Assembly: GCA_902793515.1 (NCBI GenBank)
Contig: CADBDO010000004.1
Span: 1 to 21,087 of the forward strand
Length of the DNA stretch: 21,087 nt
Origin: an uncultured Erysipelotrichaceae bacterium
Lineage (GTDB): Bacteria; Bacillota_I; Bacilli_A; RFN20; CAG-826
Direction: 5' to 3'
The notes beneath the pieces were generated by a model, which worked only from the letters and a program-made list of their open reading frames with translations, ran no database searches and was not told the origin of the DNA. Made by a program: the position numbers and the translations under genes. Positions 8,264 to 15,143 of the stretch are shown piece by piece (position 1 is the stretch's first letter; every line of letters begins with the position of its first letter).

Positions 8264-9265
8264 ATGAATACCAAGGATCGTGTAACCATCTATCAAGTCG
8301 CTCAAGCCGCCGGAGTTTCTTTAGCTACCGTCTCCCGTGTTATCAATAAGCAAGGCAACGTCACTGAGGCCACCCGTCTCAACGTCGAAGAGACCATCAA
8401 ACGCCTCGGATACAAGCCAAGCGGACTCGCCCAGGCCCTTGCCACCAATAAATCGACCAATATCGGCGTCATCATCCCTAACGCCAACTACGTCTATATC
8501 TCCAATCTTCTCGCTGGCATCTCCGATGTCGCTAAGACAAAGGGCTTCGTCCTTTCTCTTTTCACCACATCCCATTCCCGCGAGGAAGCTCTCTCGATGA
8601 TTGAGAAAGTCATCACCTCCCACGTTGACGGCGCGATCATCTTTGATGATGAGCTTGATGCCGAAGACGTCATGAAGATCAATTCCTACAGCGTTCCAAC
8701 CATCGTCATCAATAAGAAGATCATCGGTGACAAAGTCGGTTCCATCCTTTTCTCATACGAAGATGTCCTCTCCAAGTTCATCGAGTCCTACTATAAGAAG
8801 GGCGGAGACAAGCAGATGACCTTCGTCCATGTCCATGATGGTGGCCGTCTCCTTTCCCGTAATGAGAAAGCCTTCATCGAGACCCATGAGAGAATCGGCC
8901 AGAAGTACAACGTCATCAACTGCGACGATTCCTACACCCGCACATACCACGATTTCTATGAATACTTCCAAAACAACAAGAAAGGCTACTTCATCGCTTA
9001 TCGTGACTCCATCGCGGCCGCTATCGAGAATGCCGCTACCGACGTTGGCTTAAAGGTCCCAGAGGATGTCGAGATCCTCTCCCTTGTCGGCACCAAGTAC
9101 GCCAACATCCTCCGTCCATCGATCACCGCTCTCCATATCAACATGCAAGAAGTGGGGCAGCGTTCCATGTACATGCTCATCGACCTCATCAACAACGACC
9201 TCGTCGATAAGAGCTACCGCTTCGAACCTCTCGTCACTGAGCGTTCTAGCACCATCAAGAGATAA
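8264..9265 (+). CDS. LacI-family transcriptional regulator, CcpA-like
   Basis: A 333-residue repressor/activator. The N-terminal helix-turn-helix spans about residues 8-27 (VTIYQVAQAAGVSLATVSRV), followed by RLGYKPSGLAQALA, which contains the hinge helix and its minor-groove leucine. A periplasmic-binding-protein-like effector domain (about 65-330) begins NIGVIIPNANYVYISNLLAGI. The DNA-binding part is close to CcpA, the catabolite control protein that acts with HPr-Ser-P, and the gene sits between ytpR and tyrS, where B. subtilis has ccpA. The effector domain is much less alike: the usual GxDN near the end is replaced by LVGTKYANILRPS. I infer a global carbon regulator but leave the symbol empty. 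It is a single-gene transcript with its own promoter, strong RBS and terminator, and a possible autoregulatory palindrome. Confidence 0.85.
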   Translation: MNTKDRVTIYQVAQAAGVSLATVSRVINKQGNVTEATRLNVEETIKRLGYKPSGLAQALATNKSTNIGVIIPNANYVYISNLLAGISDVAKTKGFVLSLFTTSHSREEALSMIEKVITSHVDGAIIFDDELDAEDVMKINSYSVPTIVINKKIIGDKVGSILFSYEDVLSKFIESYYKKGGDKQMTFVHVHDGGRLLSRNEKAFIETHERIGQKYNVINCDDSYTRTYHDFYEYFQNNKKGYFIAYRDSIAAAIENAATDVGLKVPEDVEILSLVGTKYANILRPSITALHINMQEVGQRSMYMLIDLINNDLVDKSYRFEPLVTERSSTIKR

Positions 9266-9281
9266 TAAAAGGCAAACAAAA

Positions 9282-9309
9282 AACTCGCTCCAAGTCGGGC
9301 GAGTTTTTT
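9282..9309. terminator. Bidirectional terminator between the regulator and EAL genes
   Basis: AACTCGC (9282-9288) pairs with GCGAGTT (9299-9305), with a 10-base loop. Runs of T follow in one direction and runs of A precede in the other, so it can stop both the plus-strand regulator transcript and the convergent minus-strand EAL transcript, which ends at 9317. Confidence 0.88.
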
Positions 9310-9316
9310 CTTTTCG

Positions 9317-11281
9317 TTAGGCTATGAATTTGATTTTGTTGAACTTCATGACGTATTCGATGAATTCATCTCCAGGGATTGGCTTAGAGAAGAAGTAGCC
9401 CTGGATCATCTGAGCGCCGAAGGAGAGGATGAGGTTCTTTTGTGCCTCGGTCTCGACGCCTTCCTGGATGGTACGGAAGCTAAGTCCGTTCATCGTCTTA
9501 TAGATGCTTGAGAGGACTGATTTTCCGATTGGGCCTTGCTCAGCGGAAAGGAGGAGTGAGCGGTCGATTTTGATGGTCCTGTACCTGCTCTTGATGAGGC
9601 GGGTGAAGTTCGAATAACCGGTTCCGTAGTCATCAAGGGAAAGAGGGAAGCCAACCTTCACGAGGTTCTGGATTCGGTCGAGTAGCTCGTTATCGTTTGA
9701 GGCGTCGGCAGTCTCGGTGATCTCAATGTTAAGGAATGACGGTGGAAGGCCATATCTATGGGCGATCTCAAGGAATCTTCCTGGCAAGTCTTTCTCTGGA
9801 AGCTGATAGACGGAGAGGTTGATCTCAAGCCACTCGATTCCGAGGTTCTTGATCTCGTTATTCTTCGCAAATCGGCAGGTTTCTTCGAAAACCCAGTGTC
9901 CGAGCTCGATGATGGTTCCGTTTTCTTCGGCGACAGGGATGAACTCATCTGGGCCAATGAAGCCAAGCTCTGGGTCAATGAGTCTAAGAAGGGCTTCAGC
10001 AGAGACGATCTTGTTGCGGGAGGCATCCCAGATTGGCTGGTAATAGACTTTGAAGTTGTGGTCTCTAAGGCCGCGGGCAATCGCGCCTTCGATTTTGCTT
10101 CTGCGCTTGATGAACCTAAGGGAAAGGCTGTCACGGATGATGACTTTCTTTTCAAAGCTTCCGTTCTTTCCGGCGAAGAGGTAGTGGAGCTGGCTTGCGT
10201 CTTCGATGTCGTTAGGGACTTTTGCCACCGTGATGGTCCATCTTGGTGAGGCTTCGATCGCGCCATAACCGAAAGGCTCTGCCAATCTGTTTTCAAGCAT
10301 CTGGACGATCATGTCGACGTCGTTTTGCCTCTCGTCATAAACCATGATGCCGTAGGCACCGTTAGAAAGATGGTAGACATATTGAGACTTGACGATGGTT
10401 GTTAAGTATCTGGCGACCAATAGCTCGATTCCGTTGTAGTTGGTTTGGCCAAGCATCTCAAGATACTGGAAATAGTCAGGGGACTGTATGGTGATGATCG
10501 TGTATTTGCGTTTAGCGGCCATCGCGGTCGCGTTGTCGTTATAGAAAGCCATCTCGTTATAGAGGCCCGTGTTGTTATTGATGATGCCGGTGTCGCTTTC
10601 GAGGAGGACGAGAAGCCCAAGGATTGAGACGGATTCAAAGAAAGCCTCGAATTTGATGTCCTTCCAGAAGAACTGGATGACGACGCCAGCGAGGGTGGCG
10701 ACATAGAAGCTTATAAGCGAAGCGATCTTTCTGGCGTTGAGGGCCCTGATGTTTCTGATGAAGGCGAAAAGGCTAAGGAGAACATAGAGGGCGGCGACGA
10801 TGTAGAAGATGAACATGTAATCGCCTCTTTGATAGAGGTAATTGCCTGCTTCTCCGACGGTGACCGTATATAAAGGTCTTGCGTCGCGCGGGAAGAAGAT
10901 ATTGGCGATATTGGCCAACTCAACGATCATGCATGGGATCCAGTAGATTAACCAAAGCCTCTTCCTGCGTCCGACGAGGGTGCCGTTAAGGGACAAGACA
11001 TATAAACCGAAGGATGGGGCCAAGAAGGAGTGGAAGACAAAGAAGAGGACTTCTGAGCCCATGAAGAGCCATAAAAGCCCATCGCCATCTTTTCCGAATA
11101 CCAAAAACAGCTCTTCCGCGATGCCAGTCAAAGGACAGACAAGGCAGCTGAGACAGATGATCAGGTACGTCGCATGCTGAATACGACTTAAGTTCCTCTT
11201 TAAAGAGGCAGCGAAACAAAAGAGGGCAATAGCGAAGGCGCCGAAAGCAAGTCCGGCATTGATATTTAACTGCGTGAACAT
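9317..11281 (-). CDS. Membrane-bound EAL-domain cyclic-di-GMP phosphodiesterase with degenerate GGDEF domain
   Basis: A 654-residue protein. Residues 1-227 hold about seven hydrophobic segments (approximately 8-26, 37-54, 70-97, 108-130, 152-176, 186-206, 213-227), a likely sensory module. Residues about 230-385 align with a GGDEF domain (ESDTGIINNNTGLYNEMAF start), but the GGDEF signature is reduced to SNGAY (306-310), so no diguanylate cyclase activity is expected. Residues about 395-645 form an EAL domain with the catalytic set intact: EAL 429-431, N488 in INLS, E520 in IEITET, DD 550-551 in DDYGTGYS, K571, E607/E610 in EGVET, and Q627. It should hydrolyse cyclic di-GMP to pGpG at the membrane. 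It is convergent with the regulator gene and divergent from tyrS, a lone insertion in otherwise conserved gene order. The RBS is poor: AGAGG lies 16 bases before ATG. Confidence 0.93.
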   Translation of the reverse strand: MFTQLNINAGLAFGAFAIALFCFAASLKRNLSRIQHATYLIICLSCLVCPLTGIAEELFLVFGKDGDGLLWLFMGSEVLFFVFHSFLAPSFGLYVLSLNGTLVGRRKRLWLIYWIPCMIVELANIANIFFPRDARPLYTVTVGEAGNYLYQRGDYMFIFYIVAALYVLLSLFAFIRNIRALNARKIASLISFYVATLAGVVIQFFWKDIKFEAFFESVSILGLLVLLESDTGIINNNTGLYNEMAFYNDNATAMAAKRKYTIITIQSPDYFQYLEMLGQTNYNGIELLVARYLTTIVKSQYVYHLSNGAYGIMVYDERQNDVDMIVQMLENRLAEPFGYGAIEASPRWTITVAKVPNDIEDASQLHYLFAGKNGSFEKKVIIRDSLSLRFIKRRSKIEGAIARGLRDHNFKVYYQPIWDASRNKIVSAEALLRLIDPELGFIGPDEFIPVAEENGTIIELGHWVFEETCRFAKNNEIKNLGIEWLEINLSVYQLPEKDLPGRFLEIAHRYGLPPSFLNIEITETADASNDNELLDRIQNLVKVGFPLSLDDYGTGYSNFTRLIKSRYRTIKIDRSLLLSAEQGPIGKSVLSSIYKTMNGLSFRTIQEGVETEAQKNLILSFGAQMIQGYFFSKPIPGDEFIEYVMKFNKIKFIA

Positions 11282-11288
11282 TAACTAA

Positions 11289-11317
11289 AAAGTAAAACCT
11301 CTAAAGCCATTTGTCAA
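11289..11317 (-). promoter_or_regulatory. Possible promoter of the EAL gene
   Basis: On the minus strand a perfect TTGACA (11312-11317) is followed 17 bases later by TACTTT (11289-11294), a weak -10. Transcription would begin almost at the ATG, giving a very short leader that excludes the AGAGG. Either the -10 assignment or the start codon may be different. Confidence 0.35.
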
Positions 11318-11445
11318 ATAAGACGCTCACGCGTAAAGGATTTGGCTATGAAGAAAAAAGAGGCCAAAAAACGCAAATATTTCCAGCAAAACCCATCTCT
11401 TTTTGCAAAAACGCCAAGAAAATCTTTTATCGGTCAAACGATATT

Positions 11446-11475
11446 TCTACAAATAGTTTTTTATTCGAGTAGAAT
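11446..11475 (+). promoter_or_regulatory. Probable tyrS promoter
   Basis: TCTACA (11446-11451), an 18-base spacer and TAGAAT (11470-11475) fit a sigma-A promoter, with the tyrS RBS (GAGG 11484-11487) just downstream. This gives a leader of only about 15 bases, so no T-box or other attenuator precedes tyrS. Confidence 0.5.
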
Positions 11476-11496
11476 AAAAGGGCGAGGAAATAACTA

Positions 11497-12747
11497 ATGC
11501 AAAACATTGTTGACGATCTCAATTACCGCGGACTCATTGAACAATACTCTAACGAAGAAAACGTCCGCAAACTCTTTTCAACCAAACAGACCATCTATTG
11601 TGGCTTCGACCCAAGCGCCGCTTCCATGCACGTTGGCAACTATGTCATGATCTCGATTCTCAAGAGACTCCAGAATGCCGGACACAAGATCATCGCCCTT
11701 GTCGGCGGTGCGACTGGCATGATCGGTGACCCAAGTGGCAAGTCCAAAGAAAGGAACCTCCAGTCCATGGAAGTCCTTAAGGCCAACACCGAATCGATCA
11801 AGAACCAACTCGAAAGATTCATCGACCTCTCTGACCCAGAGAAAGGCATGATCGTTAATAACTACGATTGGCTTGGCAAGATGAGCATGCTCGACTTCCT
11901 CCGTGAATACGGAAAGTTCTTCTCGGTCAATTACATGCTCTCAAAGGAAATCGTCTCTTCACGTCTTGAAGCGGGCATCTCCTTCACCGAGTTCTCCTAT
12001 CAGATTCTCCAGTCTGTCGACTTCTATCACCTCCGTAAGACCGAAGGCGCGACCATCCAGATCGGTGGCAACGACCAGTGGGGGAACCTCACCTCTGGCT
12101 TAGAGCTCATCAGAAAGCTCGATGGCGATGAGGCTGAAGCGGAAGTCATGACCGCTCACTTAATCACCCGTGCCGATGGCAAGAAGTTTGGCAAATCCGA
12201 GCAAGGCGCTCTCTTCCTTGACCGTAACCTCACTTCCCCATACCAGCTCTATCAATACTTCATCAACACCACCGATGAGGATGCCGTCAAATACCTTAAG
12301 GTATTTACCTTCCTCTCCCATGACGAAATCGAAGACGTCATCCGTGAGCATCTTGCCAATCTTGGCATGAGAGTCGCTCAGAAGAAGCTTGCCTACGAAG
12401 TCGTCAAAGACATCCACGGCAAAGACGCCGCCGATGAAGCGGTCAATATGTCGAGCGTCCTCTTCACCGGAGCCGTCCAGAACCTTACCGCCAGCCAGAT
12501 CGAAGAGATCCTTGGTTCCCTTAAGACCAAACTCCCAGCGGAGATCAATCTCGTCGACCTTCTCGTTCTCCTTGGCGCCGCCAAGTCCAAGACCGAGGCC
12601 CGTACCTTCATCAGCCAGAACAGCGTCTCCATCAACGGCGAGAAAGTCACCGACGCGATGAAGAACTACACAATCGCCGATGCCATGGCAGGAAAATACT
12701 TGATTGTAAGGCGCGGAAAGAAGAATTACTATTTAGGCGAATTCTAA
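11497..12747 (+). CDS. tyrS: Tyrosyl-tRNA synthetase
   Basis: A 416-residue class Ic synthetase that charges tRNA-Tyr. The HIGH-type motif is HVGN (residues 45-48) within CGFDPSAASMHVGNY, and the KMSKS equivalent is KFGKS (230-234). GDPSGKSKERN and the QIGGNDQWGN tyrosine-site motif are present. A C-terminal S4 RNA-binding domain occupies about 348-412 (INLVDLLVLLGAAKSKTEAR). Length is normal for the bacterial TyrS type. ATG 11497 has GAGG at 11484-11487. The lipoprotein gene follows after 24 bases with no terminator between, so the two may be co-transcribed. Confidence 0.98.
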   Translation: MQNIVDDLNYRGLIEQYSNEENVRKLFSTKQTIYCGFDPSAASMHVGNYVMISILKRLQNAGHKIIALVGGATGMIGDPSGKSKERNLQSMEVLKANTESIKNQLERFIDLSDPEKGMIVNNYDWLGKMSMLDFLREYGKFFSVNYMLSKEIVSSRLEAGISFTEFSYQILQSVDFYHLRKTEGATIQIGGNDQWGNLTSGLELIRKLDGDEAEAEVMTAHLITRADGKKFGKSEQGALFLDRNLTSPYQLYQYFINTTDEDAVKYLKVFTFLSHDEIEDVIREHLANLGMRVAQKKLAYEVVKDIHGKDAADEAVNMSSVLFTGAVQNLTASQIEEILGSLKTKLPAEINLVDLLVLLGAAKSKTEARTFISQNSVSINGEKVTDAMKNYTIADAMAGKYLIVRRGKKNYYLGEF

Positions 12748-12771
12748 TGAATTAGCAAAGGAGGCATAACC

Positions 12772-14130
12772 ATGAAAAAAGGTATAAAACTCCCATATCT
12801 CATCTCAGCAAGCATGTTGCTTGTTTTGGCTTCGTGCGACGGAGGCAATCAGCCTTCTCTCACTAGCGAATCTAGCGTAGAACTCGGAACAAGCGAACCT
12901 GAGACCTCCGCGATCTGCTCCGACGCTTCTGTCCAAGGATCGACTCTTATTGAGTCAAGCGCTACAGCGGAAAGCAGCGGCAGAGGAACATATAACACCA
13001 GTGTCCTCGGGAACGCTTTCGATGAATCAATGAAGAAAAATGGCATGAGAATGGTCACAAGCCAGCCAAAGCTCCAGTTAGGCCTTTCGTCCTACACCGT
13101 CCTTGGAACCGAGCCAAATTTCAATCTTGTCAAAGGCTCGACCAACAACGTCCTTCTCCAAGCCGATAGCCAGACCTTAGAGATGACAAAGACTTCTCTT
13201 CTCGGTCTCACTGGCATGCGTTATAGCTGCAACAACCTTTCTCTTGTTGCCGGCGCCCTTTCGTTGGCGGGTTCTGCTCTTCCAGTGACCAACTTCATCA
13301 ACCAAGATGCAAATCTCTATTACAAAAACAACACCTTTTATTGGGACTTCCTTGATGAAAACGGTCAGGAATGCACTGGCATTTCCGGCTTAGCCGATCT
13401 TGCCTTCAACGCCATGATGTCCGCCTCAGGCGAAACAAGCGATATCGAATTCCAGCACAAAGGAAAATACGAGCTTGATACCGAAACCGCATCTCTTCTC
13501 TCCGCCCTCACAAGCAGCATGGTTACCAGCATGCTTTGGAGCAGTGGAATCGACCCAATGATCCAATCCCTTTGGAAGGGCGGTGCTGAAATCACCACAA
13601 CTCAATCAAGACAACTTAATGAGACTGTCTACGACATGTCCATCAAGACAAATGACCCAAGCGTTCTCATAGGAGGCGCTTCCGATCTTGGCTCTTCTAG
13701 CATCGGTTCCCTCGTTGGTGGAATGACCGATAGCCTTCCAGTCGATGTTGGATCGGCTACCGACAACCTTGATGCGGATTATTTCTCCAGCTTTGAGTTC
13801 GAACTTCATTTCGGATATACCGTCAATTCCCTCAAGTCGATGAGCATGTCCCTTAATGCGACTACCGATAGCAGCAAAGTCGAAGCCGGTATCCTTGGTG
13901 AAGAAGGCCTTAAAGCAGGCGATACCAAGATGGGACTTGAGACCATCCAAATGAGCCAAAGCACCGTCTTCAGCTTCGACAACAATATCACCATCGCTTA
14001 CCCATCCTTTGATACTTATGTCCTTCAGGAACTTCCTGTGACAGAAGAAGAGGAACCGGTGGTAGTTCCTACTTCTGAACCTCTTTCATCCGAACCTGTT
14101 TCTGAGTCTTCGGATAGCCAAGGCGAGTAA
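12772..14130 (+). CDS. Putative surface lipoprotein of unknown function
   Basis: I do not recognise a family. The 452-residue product has a basic N terminus (MKKGIKLP), a hydrophobic core and a lipobox LASC with Cys22, so it should be a lipid-anchored exported protein. A Ser/Thr/Glu-rich linker (about 24-70) is followed by a body rich in Ser, Leu and Gly (about 75-420) and an acidic, serine-rich tail (EEEEPVVVPTSEPLSSEP). Alternating hydrophobic segments such as LNETVYDMSIKTNDPSVLI and FEFELHFGYTVNSLKSMSM suggest beta-sheet, perhaps a LolA/LppX-like lipid- or ligand-binding shell, but that is speculation. AAAGGAGG about 6 bases before ATG is one of the strongest RBSs in the window. It follows tyrS directly and ends at a terminator. 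Confidence 0.8.
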   Translation: MKKGIKLPYLISASMLLVLASCDGGNQPSLTSESSVELGTSEPETSAICSDASVQGSTLIESSATAESSGRGTYNTSVLGNAFDESMKKNGMRMVTSQPKLQLGLSSYTVLGTEPNFNLVKGSTNNVLLQADSQTLEMTKTSLLGLTGMRYSCNNLSLVAGALSLAGSALPVTNFINQDANLYYKNNTFYWDFLDENGQECTGISGLADLAFNAMMSASGETSDIEFQHKGKYELDTETASLLSALTSSMVTSMLWSSGIDPMIQSLWKGGAEITTTQSRQLNETVYDMSIKTNDPSVLIGGASDLGSSSIGSLVGGMTDSLPVDVGSATDNLDADYFSSFEFELHFGYTVNSLKSMSMSLNATTDSSKVEAGILGEEGLKAGDTKMGLETIQMSQSTVFSFDNNITIAYPSFDTYVLQELPVTEEEEPVVVPTSEPLSSEPVSESSDSQGE

Positions 14131-14147
14131 TCAAACCCAACAAATAA

Positions 14148-14176
14148 AGCCCCTGCAAAAACGTGGGGCTTTTTTA
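14148..14176 (+). terminator. Rho-independent terminator after the lipoprotein gene
   Basis: AGCCCC (14148-14153) pairs with GGGGCT (14165-14170), with an 11-base loop and a following T run. It ends the tyrS-lipoprotein unit. Confidence 0.9.
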
Positions 14177-14221
14177 TTAATATCTCCTACAAATCCGCAA
14201 TATTTAGTAGGGGAAGGCAAG

Positions 14222-14250
14222 AAAAAAGCGACCCATCGAAGGATCGCTTT
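14222..14250 (-). terminator. Rho-independent terminator of rpsD
   Basis: Read on the minus strand, AAAGCGATCC (14250-14241) pairs with GGGTCGCTTT (14234-14225), including one G-U pair, around a TTCGAT loop, and runs into TTTTTT. It lies 20 bases after the rpsD stop. Confidence 0.88.
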
Positions 14251-14269
14251 TGCTACTTTTCGTAACAGA

Positions 14270-14875
14270 TTATAGAAGTCTGTTGTAGTATTCGATGATC
14301 ATCGCTTCGTTGATGTCTTTTGGAAGCTCGTTGCGTTCTGGAAGACGGGCGAAGGTACCAGCGAATTTCTCAGCGTCAACAGTGACGTAGGCTGGGACGG
14401 TTGGCTTGCCCTCGAAGGACTCTTTGACAACCTTGAGTGGTGAATCCTCTTTGAGGGTGATGACATCACCGACGTTGCAGAGGTAGGAAGCAATGTCGAC
14501 TTTCTTGCCATTGACCTTGATGTGGCCGTGGTTGACAAGCTGACGGGCACCGGCACGGGTGCGGGAGAAGCCCATACGGTAGACTAAGTTGTCGAGTCTG
14601 CTCTCAAGGATACGGAAGAAGGCTAAACCGGTAACGGTCTTTTCTTTCTTAGCGATGAGGAAGAGGCGGCGGAACTGTCTCTCGTTGATGTTGTAGAGCT
14701 CTCTGAGTTTCTGCTTCTCAGCTAACTGAGCGCCGTACTCGGATGGCTTTCTCTTTCTGTCTTGGCCGTGCTGACCTGGGCCATAGGCTCTCTTTTTGAG
14801 TTCGTCACCGGTCTCTAAAAGAGAAAAATTGAGATGACGGGACTGTTTCCATTTGGAACCGACGTATTTGGACAT
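14270..14875 (-). CDS. rpsD: 30S ribosomal protein S4
   Basis: A 201-residue primary-binding protein of the small subunit 5' domain. The N terminus MSKYVGSKWKQSRHLNFSL and the YGPGQHGQDRKRKPSEYG segment are diagnostic. It is the cysteine-free (non-zinc) form, as in Bacillus. The S4 RNA-binding domain spans about 91-155 (SRLDNLVYRMGFSRTRAGARQLVNHGHIKVN region). GGAG lies 9 bases before ATG 14875; an upstream out-of-frame ATG overlaps the spacer. The gene is transcribed alone, divergent from ezrA, with a long structured leader and a strong promoter, which fits S4 autoregulation. Confidence 0.98.
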   Translation of the reverse strand: MSKYVGSKWKQSRHLNFSLLETGDELKKRAYGPGQHGQDRKRKPSEYGAQLAEKQKLRELYNINERQFRRLFLIAKKEKTVTGLAFFRILESRLDNLVYRMGFSRTRAGARQLVNHGHIKVNGKKVDIASYLCNVGDVITLKEDSPLKVVKESFEGKPTVPAYVTVDAEKFAGTFARLPERNELPKDINEAMIIEYYNRLL

Positions 14876-15024
14876 ATTTCATGTCTCCTTTCTTTGCGGG
14901 AACAAGATTGGAGGGTTATTTCCGCTTCCCGGGTGTCATTCACTTTCAGTGACGGTAGCACGTCCTTACTTTACAATTAACGAATGACGTCAGGCGGAAG
15001 CATAACAACCTGCTAGCTCACGCG
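14876..15024 (-). promoter_or_regulatory. Structured rpsD mRNA leader (candidate S4 autoregulatory element)
   Basis: About 150 bases separate the predicted transcription start from ATG. Two nested perfect helices can form in the RNA: TTCCGC (14999-14994) with GCGGAA (14925-14920), and inside it GTCATTC (14988-14982) with GAATGAC (14941-14935). A small CACT/AGTG hairpin lies near 14941-14951. The RBS lies about 35 bases downstream of the outer helix. In Firmicutes rpsD is repressed by S4 binding a pseudoknotted leader; position and structure fit, but I have not matched the consensus. Confidence 0.55.
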
Positions 15025-15030
15025 AGGATT

Positions 15031-15059
15031 ACTATAGTAATAGAAAAGGCGCTTGTCAA
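15031..15059 (-). promoter_or_regulatory. Strong rpsD promoter
   Basis: On the minus strand, TTGACA (15054-15059) with a 17-base spacer and TATAGT (15031-15036) is the closest match to the sigma-A consensus in the window, as expected for a ribosomal protein gene. Confidence 0.88.
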
Positions 15060-15143
15060 CATTTAGGCCTAAAAATTCCCCAAATACGTGTATCGTATAT
15101 GCGCGAGAAGCGTGCTACACTTATGGGCGTAGGTACAATTCGT

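Noticed and set aside
9658..10296. Long frames on both strands within the EAL gene
   Set aside because: They are serine-rich or low-complexity shadows of a confidently assigned EAL domain gene.
11282..11496. T-box leader before tyrS
   Set aside because: The TGG-ACCGCG-type box and a terminator/antiterminator pair are absent, and the likely promoter leaves only a very short leader.
15099..15143. Earlier ATG starts for ezrA (15099, 15123)
   Set aside because: They place several positive residues before the membrane helix, against the N-out topology, and lack an RBS; they remain possible.
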